This document shows, piece by piece, positions 17,417 through 26,571 of a stretch of DNA of 64,000 nt. Every line of letters starts with the position of its first letter. The first letter of the stretch is position 1. Made by a program: the position numbers and the translations under genes. The stretch spans positions 186,001 to 250,000 of the forward strand of contig DATMPC010000058.1 in assembly GCA_035567895.1 (NCBI GenBank). Reading direction: 5' to 3'. The notes below the pieces were generated by a model. That model ran no database searches and was not told the origin of the DNA. It saw only the letters and a program-made list of their open reading frames with translations. The DNA is from Terriglobales bacterium (GTDB lineage: Bacteria; Acidobacteriota; Terriglobia; Terriglobales; Acidobacteriaceae).

Positions 17417-17612
17417 TTCTTTCTCCTCCTTGTTCGGCCGGCATCGCGGCCCCAGCGATCCTCTTTTCTACTCTTTAATTGCGCAATCCTGACCGAGTCC
17501 TTTCCGCACCAAATTGGAATCAGAAGGTAAGCCTGTCATTCCACACAGGATCGGCGCTCATCTCCGAAAGGTACGCTTTCCGTGATAGGCTTTTCGCCTC
17601 CACAGAATCCTT

Positions 17613-19534
17613 ATGCAGGCCCCAACACAGGCTCCAGCAGTCCGCCGTTTCGGCGCTTTCGAGATGGATCTCCGATCCGGAGAGCTGCGCAAGAACGGAA
17701 TGCGGCTGCGGCTTTCGGGCCAGCCATCCAAGTCCTGGCCGTTCTAGTCGATCGTCAGGGCGAGGTAGTGGCGCGCGAGGAACTGCAGTCCAAGGTTTGG
17801 TCGGCCGATACCTTCGTCGATTTTGATCACGGGCTGAATAACGCAGTAGCCAGGATTCGGGAGGTATTGGAGGATTCTTCGGACACACCGCGATACGTCG
17901 AGACCATTCCGCGGCGAGGCTACCGCTTCATAGCACCTGTAACCAACGGTCGGCCGGCGACGGCCGCGCCAGCCTCACCGGTTAGCCTTGTACCCGAAGT
18001 CACGGCTCCGAGTCCTGCGCCTTCTGTTGTTCTACCAGCCGCAGAAAGAGCCTCATCTAAACGCCTGTGGGTGCTGCTCGGGACATTGGCTCTGCTGGCA
18101 CTCGCGGGCTGGTTCGCATTGTATCGGGGCGCAGGTGCCAGCCCGAAGCAACCGCCGATCAAGTCGGTGGCGGTATTGCCGTTGAAAAACCTCTCGGGCG
18201 ACCCAAAACAGGACTACGTTGCTGAGGGCATGACCGAGGATCTCATCGGGCGCCTCTCCGACATCCACGACCTGCGCGTTACGTCCCGCACGTCGGTGAT
18301 GCGCTTCAAGGATACTCAGCTCTCGGTTCCCGAAATTGCCAGAACACTCGGGGTAGATGCCATCGTCGAAGGATCAGTGATTCGAGAGGGCAACCGGATT
18401 CGCGTTCACGCGCAGTTGATTCGCGCCGCATCGGACGAGCACTTCTGGTCAGAGAGTTACGATCGTGAGTTGCAGGATGTTCTTGCTCTGCAGAGCGAGG
18501 TAGCGCAGTCCATTGCAGCGAAGGTCGAAGTTACGATCACGGGAAGGGAACACCAGAGGCTGATCGCGGCGCGTTCCATCTCACCTGAAGTCTACGAGAG
18601 TTATCTTAAGGGGCGGTCCATATTAGACAACACATACAGCAGATCAGGCCTCGAGGAGGGCATTGGTTACTTTCAGGAGGCGATAAAGAAAGATCCGGCG
18701 TTTGCACCAGCGTACGTCGGCCTTGCGGGCGCTTATGACAAGCTTGGCACGGTCTTTATCGGCGCTCGCCCAAGTGAAGTACGTCCAAGAGTAATCGGCG
18801 CAGCTCGGAAGGCCCTCGAGCTGGATCCGCAGCTCGCGGAAGCGCATGTCCTGCTGGCGGACGTATATCAAGCACAGTGGCAGTGGCGCGATGCCGAAGC
18901 TGAATACAAACGGGCGCTCGATTTGAAACCGAACGACCCCGATGCGCATGTCGGACTTGCGCATTGGCTGCTATGCCAGGGGCGCACGGAGGAGGCCCTC
19001 ACCCTGGTCCAGCGCGGTCGCCAACTCGATCCGGTTGCGGTTTCGGGCGTTAGCATCGGTCAGACTCTGTTTTACTCAGGCCGCTATGACGAAGCCATAC
19101 ATGAGTTGCGCAGCGTCTTGGCAGTAGAACCGAACGCTGCAAGCGCCCTCTGGTACCTCGGATTTTCACTTACCGGCAACGGTCAACCTGAGGAGGCAAT
19201 TCCCGTGCTCGAGAAGGCGCTTTCGGTTTCTAACCGCAGCCCGGGCGTTATCGGTGTGCTGATCAGGGCATACGCGCATGCCGATCGGCGCAACGATGCG
19301 CTTCGTCTCCTCGACGAGTTGAAGCGGCGACGCGAGAAAGGTTATGTTCCGGCCGCTGCATTCGTGAATGCCCACCTGGGGCTCGACGATCGGGAACAAA
19401 TATTTGTCTGGCTGGAACACGCCTACCAGGAGCAGTCAAACATTCTGCAGTTTCTCAAAGTACACCCCTACTTTGATCCGGTGCGCGAGGATCCCCGTTT
19501 TAAGGACCTTGTCCGCCGCGTTGGCCTGAATTAG
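17613..19534 (+). pseudogene. CadC-like winged-helix/TPR regulator with N-terminal frameshift
   Basis: Membrane-anchored regulator common in Acidobacteriota. From the ATG at 17613 the frame reads RRFGAFEMDLRSGELRKNG and RLRLSGQP, the start of an OmpR-type winged helix. It is then lost near 17726-17729 (CCATCC); one missing T would restore GQPFQVLAVLVDRQGE. The +1 frame continues with the rest of the winged helix (ADTFVDFDHGLNNAVARIRE, then TIPRRGYRF). It then shows a membrane helix LWVLLGTLALLALAGWFALY, a SVAVLPLKNLSGDPKQDYVA domain (adenylate-cyclase/TolB-N type) and C-terminal TPR repeats. Everything after the indel is intact, so this is either a recent mutation or a sequence error. Confidence 0.8.
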
Positions 19535-19587
19535 GAAGGCTGTCTGTTCATTTATTCTGTCTTCAGCGTGATTCGCGTAAAGACGAT

Positions 19588-20442
19588 CTACCGCAGCAGA
19601 TCCTCTAGTTCGATCGACAGATCGGTTTTTTCGTCGCGATATTTCACGATCACCGGAGTGTAGAGCGATAGTCCCCACTCCTGGCCTTTGCCGCGGGATA
19701 CTGCCCTCGATCCCGGTACCACAACGGCTCGCTCGGGAATCTCAAGCACGCGATCGGTGGAAGAACGCAGCACTTCGCCTCTAACGAGGTCGTAGACAGG
19801 TGTCGAGCGAGTGAGAATTGTGCCCGCCCCCAGCACAGCGCGGCTGCGAACCAGGGTTCCTTCATAGATTCCGCAATTGCCGCCTACGAGCACATCGTCC
19901 TCAATAATGACAGGCGACGCGTTCACTGGCTCGAGCACTCCACCCACTTGTGCTGCCGCACTCAAATGCACACGTTTGCCAATTTGCGCGCAGGAGCCAA
20001 CCAGGGCATGAGAATCGACCATCGTGCACTCATCGACATAGGCTCCGGCATTGATAAACATCGGCGGCATGCAAATGACGGAGGGCGCTACGTAGGCTCC
20101 GCAACGGACGGAAGACCCTCCGGGCACGAGGCGTACGCGGTCTGAGACTTCGAACCTGCGCGGCGGATATGTGACTTTGTCAACGAATGAGAGCGCGCCC
20201 GCCTGCCACTCATGCAAGGTGCCGATTCGGAATCCTACGAGGATGCCCTGCTTTACCCATGTGTTTACATGCCACTTTCCATCCCTCTTCTCGGCGGCGC
20301 GGATTTCGCCGTGGCTGAGCGCTTCGCGGAATCGTTCGAAGGTTGCGTGTGCCTGGGGAACTTCATGGGCGTGATTTCCAGCCTCAAATAACCTCTCGAT
20401 CTCTTTCTGCATGTTTGCAGTCGCGGGTGAGCTATGGGACAT
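19588..20442 (-). CDS. dapD: tetrahydrodipicolinate N-succinyltransferase
   Basis: Succinyl-CoA-dependent step of lysine/meso-DAP synthesis, 284 residues. The N-terminal helical domain ([13 protein letters not shown]) is followed by a left-handed beta-helix of hexapeptide repeats: [20 protein letters not shown], then [20 protein letters not shown] and [15 protein letters not shown]. MINxGAYVD-like and GGVLEP motifs are diagnostic. TATACT nine bases before the ATG suggests a leaderless transcript. dapA lies 2.2 kb away on the same strand, with two unrelated plus-strand genes between them. Confidence 0.95.
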   Translation of the reverse strand: MSHSSPATANMQKEIERLFEAGNHAHEVPQAHATFERFREALSHGEIRAAEKRDGKWHVNTWVKQGILVGFRIGTLHEWQAGALSFVDKVTYPPRRFEVSDRVRLVPGGSSVRCGAYVAPSVICMPPMFINAGAYVDECTMVDSHALVGSCAQIGKRVHLSAAAQVGGVLEPVNASPVIIEDDVLVGGNCGIYEGTLVRSRAVLGAGTILTRSTPVYDLVRGEVLRSSTDRVLEIPERAVVVPGSRAVSRGKGQEWGLSLYTPVIVKYRDEKTDLSIELEDLLR

Positions 20443-20451
20443 TTGCAGTGG

Positions 20452-20457
20452 AGTATA
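20452..20457 (-). promoter_or_regulatory. -10 hexamer of dapD, leaderless type
   Basis: TATACT on the minus strand lies nine bases before the dapD ATG. It overlaps the 5' end of the divergent deacetylase frame, which argues for a later start of that gene. Confidence 0.5.
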
Positions 20458-20472
20458 AACGCGAAGGACTGC

Positions 20473-21270
20473 TTGGCCGCATCCTTGAGAGCTGCAGAAC
20501 TAGCCCCGCTTCTCGGTCGTACGCTGGTTATCGTTGCGCACCCTGACGACGAGACCATCATGTGCGGTGGTCTGTTGCAGCGGATGCAAGATCCGTGTGT
20601 GGTGTTTGCAACAGACGGCGCTCCTGAGGATTCGTATTTCTGGCGTCGCTTCGGTTCCCGCGAACGATACGCAGCAATTCGCGAGGAGGAAGCGAATGCC
20701 GCGCTGGCTGCGGTTGGAGTAGACCAGCTTGAATTTCTGTCGAAGGAATCGGAGGCTCCACTGATCGACCAGCTTCTTTATAGAGCGCTGCCGGCGGCCT
20801 TCGCTGCGTTGTCGCGGATTGTGGAGCAACGCCAACCGGAATGTCTCCTGACGCTTGCTTACGAAGGTGGGCACCCAGACCACGATTCAGTCAGCTTTCT
20901 GAGTGCGCAGCTGGGACGCACGTTTCGACTCCCCGTGTGGGAAGCTCCCCTGTATCACCGCAACTCCGATGGCGGCGGTGTGTATCAGCGATTTGTCGAT
21001 GAGGACACAGAGGTTATCGAACACGCGGTGAAGGGCGAGGAACTTCAAGCCAAGCAGCGCATGCTTAGTTGTTACAAATCGCAGTTCGATTCGCTTCCGT
21101 CTTTCAGTATCGAGATTGAACGGTTCCGTCCGCAAGCAAGCTATGCATACTCACGTCGACCACACGCGGGAAAATTGAACTACGAGCTGTGGCAGTGGCC
21201 GATGACGGCCGAGGACGTTAGCGGCGCCTTCGTTGCGTTTTCTTCAACAGTGGCAACGTCCCTTAAATGA
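20473..21270 (+). CDS. PIG-L-family (LmbE-like) N-deacetylase
   Basis: Zinc-dependent deacetylase of GlcNAc-type sugars. The motif AHPDDE (residues 35-40 counted from an ATG at 20434) and HPDH (147-150) supply the ligands. The ATG at 20434 would overlap divergent dapD by nine bases and run through its promoter, so I prefer the TTG at 20473, which has AAGGA four bases upstream. The stop overlaps the ATG of the next gene (ATGA), so the pair is translationally coupled to a glycosyltransferase. That pairing recalls bshA/bshB or mshA/mshB thiol synthesis, but the glycosyltransferase is not a clear BshA. It is distinct from bshB1 at 5309-6091. Confidence 0.8.
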   Translation: MAASLRAAELAPLLGRTLVIVAHPDDETIMCGGLLQRMQDPCVVFATDGAPEDSYFWRRFGSRERYAAIREEEANAALAAVGVDQLEFLSKESEAPLIDQLLYRALPAAFAALSRIVEQRQPECLLTLAYEGGHPDHDSVSFLSAQLGRTFRLPVWEAPLYHRNSDGGGVYQRFVDEDTEVIEHAVKGEELQAKQRMLSCYKSQFDSLPSFSIEIERFRPQASYAYSRRPHAGKLNYELWQWPMTAEDVSGAFVAFSSTVATSLK

Positions 21271-22376
21271 ACTTGAAGGCAACTTCGGCAGGAAGCCCGC
21301 TGCGCGTCTTATACATAGCGTATCCACTGTTGCCGGTCTCCGAGCACAGCGCCGGAGGGGCCGAGCAAGTGCTCTGGACGCTGGAACGCGAGATGCATGC
21401 TCGTGGATTCAAAACCACTGTCGCTGCATGTGTGGGCTCGCAAGTCGCGGGAGCGTTGTTTGAAACTGGCAATCAGGCGGAAATGGTCGATCAGTTCGAG
21501 GCGCGCTCAGAAAAGCAGACACATCTGGTAATCGAGTGGTTACGTTCCGGCGCTGAGAATCAATTCGATCTTCTGCATGACGTGAGCGGGTGGTTTTGGC
21601 AGCGCGCAAAAGATATCCGATTGCCTGTACTCGCTACCCTGCATCTTCCTCGATCGTTGTACAAAGAAGTCAAGTTTTCAGACGTACCAACAAACGCCTT
21701 CTTCAATTGTGTCTCACAGAAACAAACGGCGGAGTTTGAGGATATCGCTGCTCACGTGATTGGCGTCGCTTCCAACGGTATTGCATTAGACCGCTTTCCA
21801 GCAAAGCCTGTGGCGCAGGAACGGCGCGAGTATCTACTCTGGTTGGGCAGGATCTGTGAAGAAAAGGGAACGCACACTGCTCTCGATGTAGCTCACGCAG
21901 CAGGGAAGAAGCTGATCATAGCGGGAATGGTTTATCCGTTTTTGTATCACCAGAAATATTTTGCACGCGAAATCATCCCCCGATTGAAGCGCGCCGGCAG
22001 CATGGCGAAATACATCGAGCGCCCAACGTTCGCAGAGAAGATCGACCTGATCCGGAATGCCAAGGCGCTGTTAATTTCCAGCAACATCGGCGAGACGAGT
22101 TCAATCGTCGCGATGGAGGCAGCAGCGTGCGGTACACCTGTGGTCGCTCTGCGGCAGGGTGCATTACCTGAAGTAGTCGCAGATGGAATCACCGCACTCC
22201 TCGCGCAGGATTCGAATGAAATGGTAGCGGCGATCTCGCGGATTGATCAGATTGCCAGTGAAAACTGCAGGCGCTATGCGGAACAGCATTATTCATCGGG
22301 AGGCATGGCGGATAAATATGAGCAGTTGTATCGGCTGATGATTGAAGACCGTGAAGTGCGCTATACGTTTCCCTAG
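21267..22376 (+). CDS. glycosyltransferase family 4 protein
   Basis: GT-B-fold glycosyltransferase of 369 residues. The acceptor domain opens with VLYIAYPLLPVSEHSAGGAEQVL (a GGAE motif near 31-34). The donor domain holds YLLWLGRICEEKGTHTALD and the nucleotide-sugar motif SSNIGETSSIVAMEAAACGT, followed by PVVALRQGALPEVV. Its start overlaps the deacetylase stop by four bases, so the two probably act in sequence on one sugar: transfer, then deacetylation. Acceptor unknown. A palindromic repeat starts three bases after the stop codon. Confidence 0.85.
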   Translation: MNLKATSAGSPLRVLYIAYPLLPVSEHSAGGAEQVLWTLEREMHARGFKTTVAACVGSQVAGALFETGNQAEMVDQFEARSEKQTHLVIEWLRSGAENQFDLLHDVSGWFWQRAKDIRLPVLATLHLPRSLYKEVKFSDVPTNAFFNCVSQKQTAEFEDIAAHVIGVASNGIALDRFPAKPVAQERREYLLWLGRICEEKGTHTALDVAHAAGKKLIIAGMVYPFLYHQKYFAREIIPRLKRAGSMAKYIERPTFAEKIDLIRNAKALLISSNIGETSSIVAMEAAACGTPVVALRQGALPEVVADGITALLAQDSNEMVAAISRIDQIASENCRRYAEQHYSSGGMADKYEQLYRLMIEDREVRYTFP

Positions 22377-22379
22377 GAA

Positions 22380-22549
22380 CTGTCATCCTGAGGTCAGACG
22401 TTGGCCGAAGGATCTCCCGCAATGCTTCAGTTGTAATGGCACTCTCCAGGCTCTCTCACGAGAATCCTGGCCAAAGAGCCGGGACGCACCAATCAAGCCT
22501 GAAACATTCCGGAAGATCCTTCGGCCAAACAGGGCCTCAGGATGACAGT
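22380..22549. repeat. TGTCATCCTGAGG long inverted repeat, copy 1
   Basis: A 170-bp element whose ends are inverted repeats: CTGTCATCCTGAGG...GGCCGAAGGATCTCC on the left and GGAAGATCCTTCGGCC...CCTCAGGATGACAG on the right. Its interior includes GGCCAAAGAGCC, shared with copy 2. It fills the gap between two converging genes (GT4 and dapA), so it may act as a bidirectional terminator. Confidence 0.85.
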
Positions 22550-22615
22550 TGTAGAGACTTCACAGTCCTTCAGCACAATCACAATGGCGGCCGAAGAAAC
22601 ACCAACCACTCGAAG

Positions 22616-23518
22616 CTAGCGCGCTGCAACCCTGTCTGCCAGCAGGCCGACTTCGGCGGCTACATGCTCGAGCTTGCTGCGAGTTTCAGGCTTCACCGGC
22701 AGCATCGGCAGACGATAATTTTCATCGATTCGTCCCATCATCGCGAGAATACATTTAACCGGCATTGGATTCGACTCCAGGAACAGCGCCTGCATCAGAG
22801 GCAGGTATTTGCGATGGAGCTTGCGGGCCCCAACCCAATCTCCGTCGAGTGCGGCTTGTGTCATTTTTGAAAGCTCGGCAGGAATGACGTTGGACGCGAC
22901 TGAGATAATTCCTTGTCCCCCAAGAGAGATCACCGGTAGCGTGATGGCGTCGTCGCCTGAAAGCACAATGAAATCATCCGGGACTACGTTCAGCACTTCG
23001 GCGATCTGAGTCATACTGCCGCTGGCTTCCTTTACGGCGATAATGTTCCTAATCTTTGCCAGTCGAGCGAGAGTTGTGGGCTCTATGTTTGCCGCGGTCC
23101 TGCCAGGCACGATGTAGAGCACGAGCGGCTTATCAACAGCTTCGGCGATCGCTTTGAAGTGCTGATATTGGCCTTCCTGTGTCGGCTTGTTGTAATAGGG
23201 CGAAGCAGTAAGAATCGCGTCTACCCCTCTCCGCGAGGCTACTGTCTGAGCTCGTTCGATAGCTTCAGCGGTCGCGTTGGAGGTCGCGCCCGCGACGATC
23301 GACACGCGTCGGTTCGCCACCTCGATCGTGATATCGATCACGCGCAGCCACTCTTCGCGACTGAGAGTTGGAGTCTCTCCCGTGGTTCCGCAAGGCACGA
23401 GGAAGTGCACGCCAGAGCTGATCTGCCATTCGATCAGAGATCGCAAAGCGGGTTCGTCGATGGCGCCATCTCTGCGAAACGGCGTCACCATAGCGGTGCC
23501 ACAACCGCGAAGTTTCAT
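22616..23518 (-). CDS. dapA: 4-hydroxy-tetrahydrodipicolinate synthase
   Basis: Schiff-base aldolase joining pyruvate and aspartate semialdehyde, the entry to lysine/DAP synthesis, about 300 residues. Landmarks are CGTTGETPTLS (43-53), YIVPGRT (135-141, with the catalytic Tyr and the Arg that binds the carboxylate) and VKEASG (Lys163 as the Schiff-base lysine). The ATG at 23518 has TATCCT six bases upstream; a GTG at 23524 would add two residues. It is on the same strand as dapD, not adjacent to it. Confidence 0.95.
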   Translation of the reverse strand: MKLRGCGTAMVTPFRRDGAIDEPALRSLIEWQISSGVHFLVPCGTTGETPTLSREEWLRVIDITIEVANRRVSIVAGATSNATAEAIERAQTVASRRGVDAILTASPYYNKPTQEGQYQHFKAIAEAVDKPLVLYIVPGRTAANIEPTTLARLAKIRNIIAVKEASGSMTQIAEVLNVVPDDFIVLSGDDAITLPVISLGGQGIISVASNVIPAELSKMTQAALDGDWVGARKLHRKYLPLMQALFLESNPMPVKCILAMMGRIDENYRLPMLPVKPETRSKLEHVAAEVGLLADRVAAR

Positions 23519-23524
23519 GTCCAC

Positions 23525-23530
23525 AGGATA
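23525..23530 (-). promoter_or_regulatory. -10-like hexamer of dapA, leaderless type
   Basis: TATCCT on the minus strand lies six bases before the ATG at 23518. It is the weakest match of this group. Confidence 0.4.
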
Positions 23531-23554
23531 ACGCGAACGAGCCCCAAAAATAAC

Positions 23555-23684
23555 GTGGTTCCGGCCGGCGCTTTCGGCAATTTTGTGATTTGGCGATTTC
23601 GTGATTTGGTGATCTGAAATCGCGAAATCATACGATCACGAAATCACCAAATTCTCGAAGCCGGCCGAGGGCGGCCGGAACCAC
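23555..23684. repeat. 130-bp nested inverted repeat
   Basis: The outer arms GTGGTTCCGGCCG and CGGCCGGAACCAC enclose a second palindrome built from TTTGGTGATTTCGTGATT-like units and their complement (ATCACGAAATCACCAAA). It is non-coding, between dapA and the haem-binding protein gene on the same strand. It belongs to no insertion sequence I recognise. Confidence 0.8.
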
Positions 23685-23697
23685 ATTGTTTAGACAG

Positions 23698-24222
23698 TCA
23701 TTTGTCGTTCGGCGGCGCCGAGTCAGCTTCGGCCTTTAACCGCTTGCGCTCCCGGCGGCTCCATTGGTAGAGAGTCTCCACATCGGCGTCGCTGAGCTTC
23801 GCTTCTGGGTGTAGAAGAAGATATTTAGGAAGAGGCATCTTTCTGTTCCGGACCATTGGTCCAATTCGGGACAGGATATCTTCGCGTTCGTCGATACTGT
23901 AGTGGTCCCAGTTCGACATGTTCCAATGGCTTCGTCCCACCTGCACGTCTCTCTCGATCAACCACGAAATTGGAGCCACGCGACTGTAAAGGGGCCATGC
24001 CGTTTGCTCAGAGTGGCAGTTCTGGCAGGCACGCTGCATCACATCGAGCACTGGATGCTCAATTTGAGCTGACACCATCAGTTCCTTACTGGGATTGGCA
24101 ACTCTTGCGTTGCCGAATGGATGAACAAACGTCAGCACGAAGAGAAGAAAAAGGAATGCCACGGCGAAAGTGCCGAGACGTCGCACACCCCAGCGCCGTT
24201 TTGTTGTCAGGTTAGTGCTCAC
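23698..24222 (-). CDS. membrane-anchored haem-binding protein (Haem_bd type)
   Basis: 174-residue protein with one N-terminal membrane helix (about 17-34, AFLFLLFVLTFVHPF) and a periplasmic domain with a single c-type haem motif CQNCH (66-70). The following WPLYSRVAPISWLIERDV and GRSHWNMSNW match the Haem_bd family of cytochrome-like proteins. It lies 38 bases downstream of another cytochrome c gene on the same strand and is probably co-transcribed with it. The electron partner is unknown. Confidence 0.85.
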   Translation of the reverse strand: MSTNLTTKRRWGVRRLGTFAVAFLFLLFVLTFVHPFGNARVANPSKELMVSAQIEHPVLDVMQRACQNCHSEQTAWPLYSRVAPISWLIERDVQVGRSHWNMSNWDHYSIDEREDILSRIGPMVRNRKMPLPKYLLLHPEAKLSDADVETLYQWSRRERKRLKAEADSAPPNDK

Positions 24223-24260
24223 TTTTTACCGCCTCGGAGGTTCCGGAATCGCGTGGCTCG

Positions 24261-24701
24261 CTACTTGCCGGATAGTTGTTTGAGATATGCGATTACGTCC
24301 GCCCGCTCATCTGCTTTTTCCAAGTGAAAGTCCATATCGACATCCTTAATGAATTTGTCCGGATCGGTCAGCCATTTGTCGAGGCTGGCGTCGTCCCAGG
24401 TGATCCCAGCTTTTCCGAGCGAATCGGAGTATTTGAAAGTGGAGACGCTGCCTGCTTTCCTGCCATAGACACCGCGCAGGCGCGGCCCTTCTTTGTCGTT
24501 GTCGAGCGAGTGGCAACCGCCGCAACGTTTGTCGAACAGCTGATGGCCGCGGGCTGCATCCGCCTCCTGCGTGACTACTGCAGAAGAGGAGGGAAGGAAA
24601 AAGATCACGCCAAGCATATACACACTGAGCGGAATGCAGATCAGGCGGGTTGGCGTGAGTCTGGAAAAGCACGAACGAAGTGGCATCAAACGGGTCCTCA
24701 T
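24261..24701 (-). CDS. class I c-type cytochrome
   Basis: Periplasmic monohaem cytochrome of about 146 residues. The N-terminal hydrophobic segment CIPLSVYMLGVIFFLPSSSA acts as a signal or anchor. The haem site is CGGCH (60-64), followed by GPRLRGVYGRKAGS and the C-terminal helix ERADVIAYLKQLS usual for cytochrome c2-like proteins. Relatives usually have PGTKM for the axial methionine; here it reads KDVDMDF, so the ligand region is unusual. The ATG at 24701 is preceded by AAGGCGAG. It is followed by the haem-binding protein gene. Confidence 0.87.
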   Translation of the reverse strand: MRTRLMPLRSCFSRLTPTRLICIPLSVYMLGVIFFLPSSSAVVTQEADAARGHQLFDKRCGGCHSLDNDKEGPRLRGVYGRKAGSVSTFKYSDSLGKAGITWDDASLDKWLTDPDKFIKDVDMDFHLEKADERADVIAYLKQLSGK

Positions 24702-24793
24702 TTGCTCGCCTTTGCAGGCTTTGAAAACAACTTCATGGTCCAAAATCGAATACCTCAGCGGCTAAAGCCTTTTTGAAACGAGGTTCAGGTACC

Positions 24794-24814
24794 GGCACGA
24801 CTCGAAGTCGTGCC
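24794..24814. repeat. short hairpin GGCACGACT...AGTCGTGCC
   Basis: Nine-base perfect arms with a three-base loop, 20 bases past the phosphoesterase stop on the minus strand. It may be a terminator without a strong T tract, or a small repeat. Confidence 0.55.
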
Positions 24815-24833
24815 TCTCCCTGCCGCACCCTGT

Positions 24834-25871
24834 CTAACCGATCAGCAGGTCTCTGCGCAGGAGATGCGCGGACGGATGCGGCTCTTGAGAATCACCGGCT
24901 ATTGCAAGCGGTGAATCAACGATGGCCAGGCTGTGGTTTTGCTGTACGTAGTGCACATTCGCCAGACCGAGCACGCTGCGTAGGCGTTCGGCCGGGACCT
25001 TCATTGGGCCTGGCGCCGGCGCAGACCCCGGTGCAGGTTGGGGGAAAGCCGTGGACATCGCCGCATGGAATGTCGCGTTCCCTTCGACCTTTTGCATTAC
25101 CTGGTGAATATGGCCGTTGAGCACAGTGACCGAGCCGAATCGCTTCAAATGCGCGAACGCCTGCTCGCTGTCCTTCGTCCCCCATCCCCAGTCGGGATAA
25201 ACGCTCCAAAGGGGAATGTGGGCGAATACGACTACAGGGGTACTCGCGGAGACTCCGCTCAGATCATCCTTCAACCAGGCAATCTGTTCGTCGCCAAGCT
25301 GGCCCATGCCTTCGAGCTGAATCACGTTGACGAGTCCAACAAAGTGAACTCCCTTGTGATTCATGCTGTACCAGCCTTTGCCTTTGGTGTCTTTGCCGTA
25401 ACGGTCCAGGTATTGTTTGCCATCGTCTACTGATGTGTCGTGCTCACCGGGCACGTAGAAAATCTGCTTGGGGTGAGCGCTCTTGAGGATTTGGTCCATT
25501 GTGTCGAATTCGGCAGGCTTGGATTGATGGCTCAGGTCGCCGGTATGGATGATGAACTCCGGCTGCTCCGGCAGGCTATTGATTCTGTCCACTGCGGCTT
25601 GGAGCGTCGAGACTACATCGGTATTGGCAGGTTTGTTGAATCCCATGTGACTGTCGCTGATCTGGACAAATCGCAGGGCCGATTTGGTGTTCTTGCTCTT
25701 TGTGTCGTGGCCGAAGATGTGGGATGTGGGAATGCCTTCAGCAGTGATCGTCCACAGGAGTCCGGTGCCGGCCCAGGCCATGCACTTGAGAAATCCTCGG
25801 CGATCGAGGCCGTCTTTGCTCTGGTCCTCGTCCAGGATGTTGGGATCGCGGTCTTTTTGTTTGCGAGACAT
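24834..25871 (-). CDS. Tat-exported metallophosphoesterase
   Basis: Calcineurin-like phosphoesterase of 345 residues. RRGFLK (24-29) followed by a hydrophobic stretch MAWAGTGLLW is a twin-arginine export signal. The metal-binding motifs appear in order: QISDSHMG (70-77), HTGDLSHQ (about 110), PGEHD, then HIPLW and NGHIHQ. Substrate is not evident. The ATG has GGAG six bases upstream. Just downstream on the same strand are two c-type cytochromes, while the ECF sigma gene is divergent. Confidence 0.87.
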   Translation of the reverse strand: MSRKQKDRDPNILDEDQSKDGLDRRGFLKCMAWAGTGLLWTITAEGIPTSHIFGHDTKSKNTKSALRFVQISDSHMGFNKPANTDVVSTLQAAVDRINSLPEQPEFIIHTGDLSHQSKPAEFDTMDQILKSAHPKQIFYVPGEHDTSVDDGKQYLDRYGKDTKGKGWYSMNHKGVHFVGLVNVIQLEGMGQLGDEQIAWLKDDLSGVSASTPVVVFAHIPLWSVYPDWGWGTKDSEQAFAHLKRFGSVTVLNGHIHQVMQKVEGNATFHAAMSTAFPQPAPGSAPAPGPMKVPAERLRSVLGLANVHYVQQNHSLAIVDSPLAIAGDSQEPHPSAHLLRRDLLIG

Positions 25872-26019
25872 GGGGGCTCCTTTTGTGATTCAGTGGCTTT
25901 CGTGAGAAGGAACTGCGTGACGGGCGTGCCTATTCCTGCAGGAGGCAAGGGAGCTGGGACGAAAAGTTTGTTGGAATTTCGGGAATCAAATGTGGGTGGC
26001 AGGAGTCTAAGCCTTCAGA

Positions 26020-26571
26020 ATGGAAAGCACCGCAGATTCTCGCGAGAAGATCACTCGCTTTGAGGCTTTGGTGTTGCCTCATCTCGATTCGGCCTTCAAC
26101 CTCGCTCGCTGGATGGCGCGAAACACAACTGATGCCGAGGACGTTGCTCAGGAAGCGATGATGCGCGCTTTCCGCTTCTTCGACACATTTCGCGGCGAAG
26201 ATGCCCGGGTATGGCTTCTGACGATCGTGCGTAACACGTATCTCACTTGGGTTCGGCGTCAGCTTCCGCAGCAGAATTCGGCGGAGTTTGACGAGCGTCT
26301 GCATACCGACATCGAGACGGCGCTCACGCCGGAGTCAGAGTTCCTGCGGCAAGCAACCGCTGAGCAGGTGCGTCGCGCAATCGAGAATCTGCCGGCGGAG
26401 TTTCGGGAAGTCATTCTTATGCGGGAACTCGAACAACTTTCATATAAGGAAATCGCTGCAGTCACGCGTTCGCCGCTTGGTACGGTAATGTCAAGGATCT
26501 CCCGGGGTCGCAGCATGTTGCGCCAGTTGATTGCAGGAGAAAGACGAATGGAGGTAAAGCACCATGGCTAG
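26020..26571 (+). CDS. ECF-type RNA polymerase sigma factor
   Basis: Extracytoplasmic-function sigma factor of 183 residues. Region 2 includes AEDVAQEAMMRAFRFFDTF (38-56) and WLLTIVRNTYLTWVRR. Region 4 has LPAEFREVILMRELEQLSY followed by the helix-turn-helix KEIAAVTRSPLGTVMSRISR. The coding sequence overlaps the anti-sigma start by eight bases, so the two are coupled. Divergent and downstream genes encode exported phosphoesterase and cytochromes, which are candidate regulon members (inference). Confidence 0.93.
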   Translation: MESTADSREKITRFEALVLPHLDSAFNLARWMARNTTDAEDVAQEAMMRAFRFFDTFRGEDARVWLLTIVRNTYLTWVRRQLPQQNSAEFDERLHTDIETALTPESEFLRQATAEQVRRAIENLPAEFREVILMRELEQLSYKEIAAVTRSPLGTVMSRISRGRSMLRQLIAGERRMEVKHHG

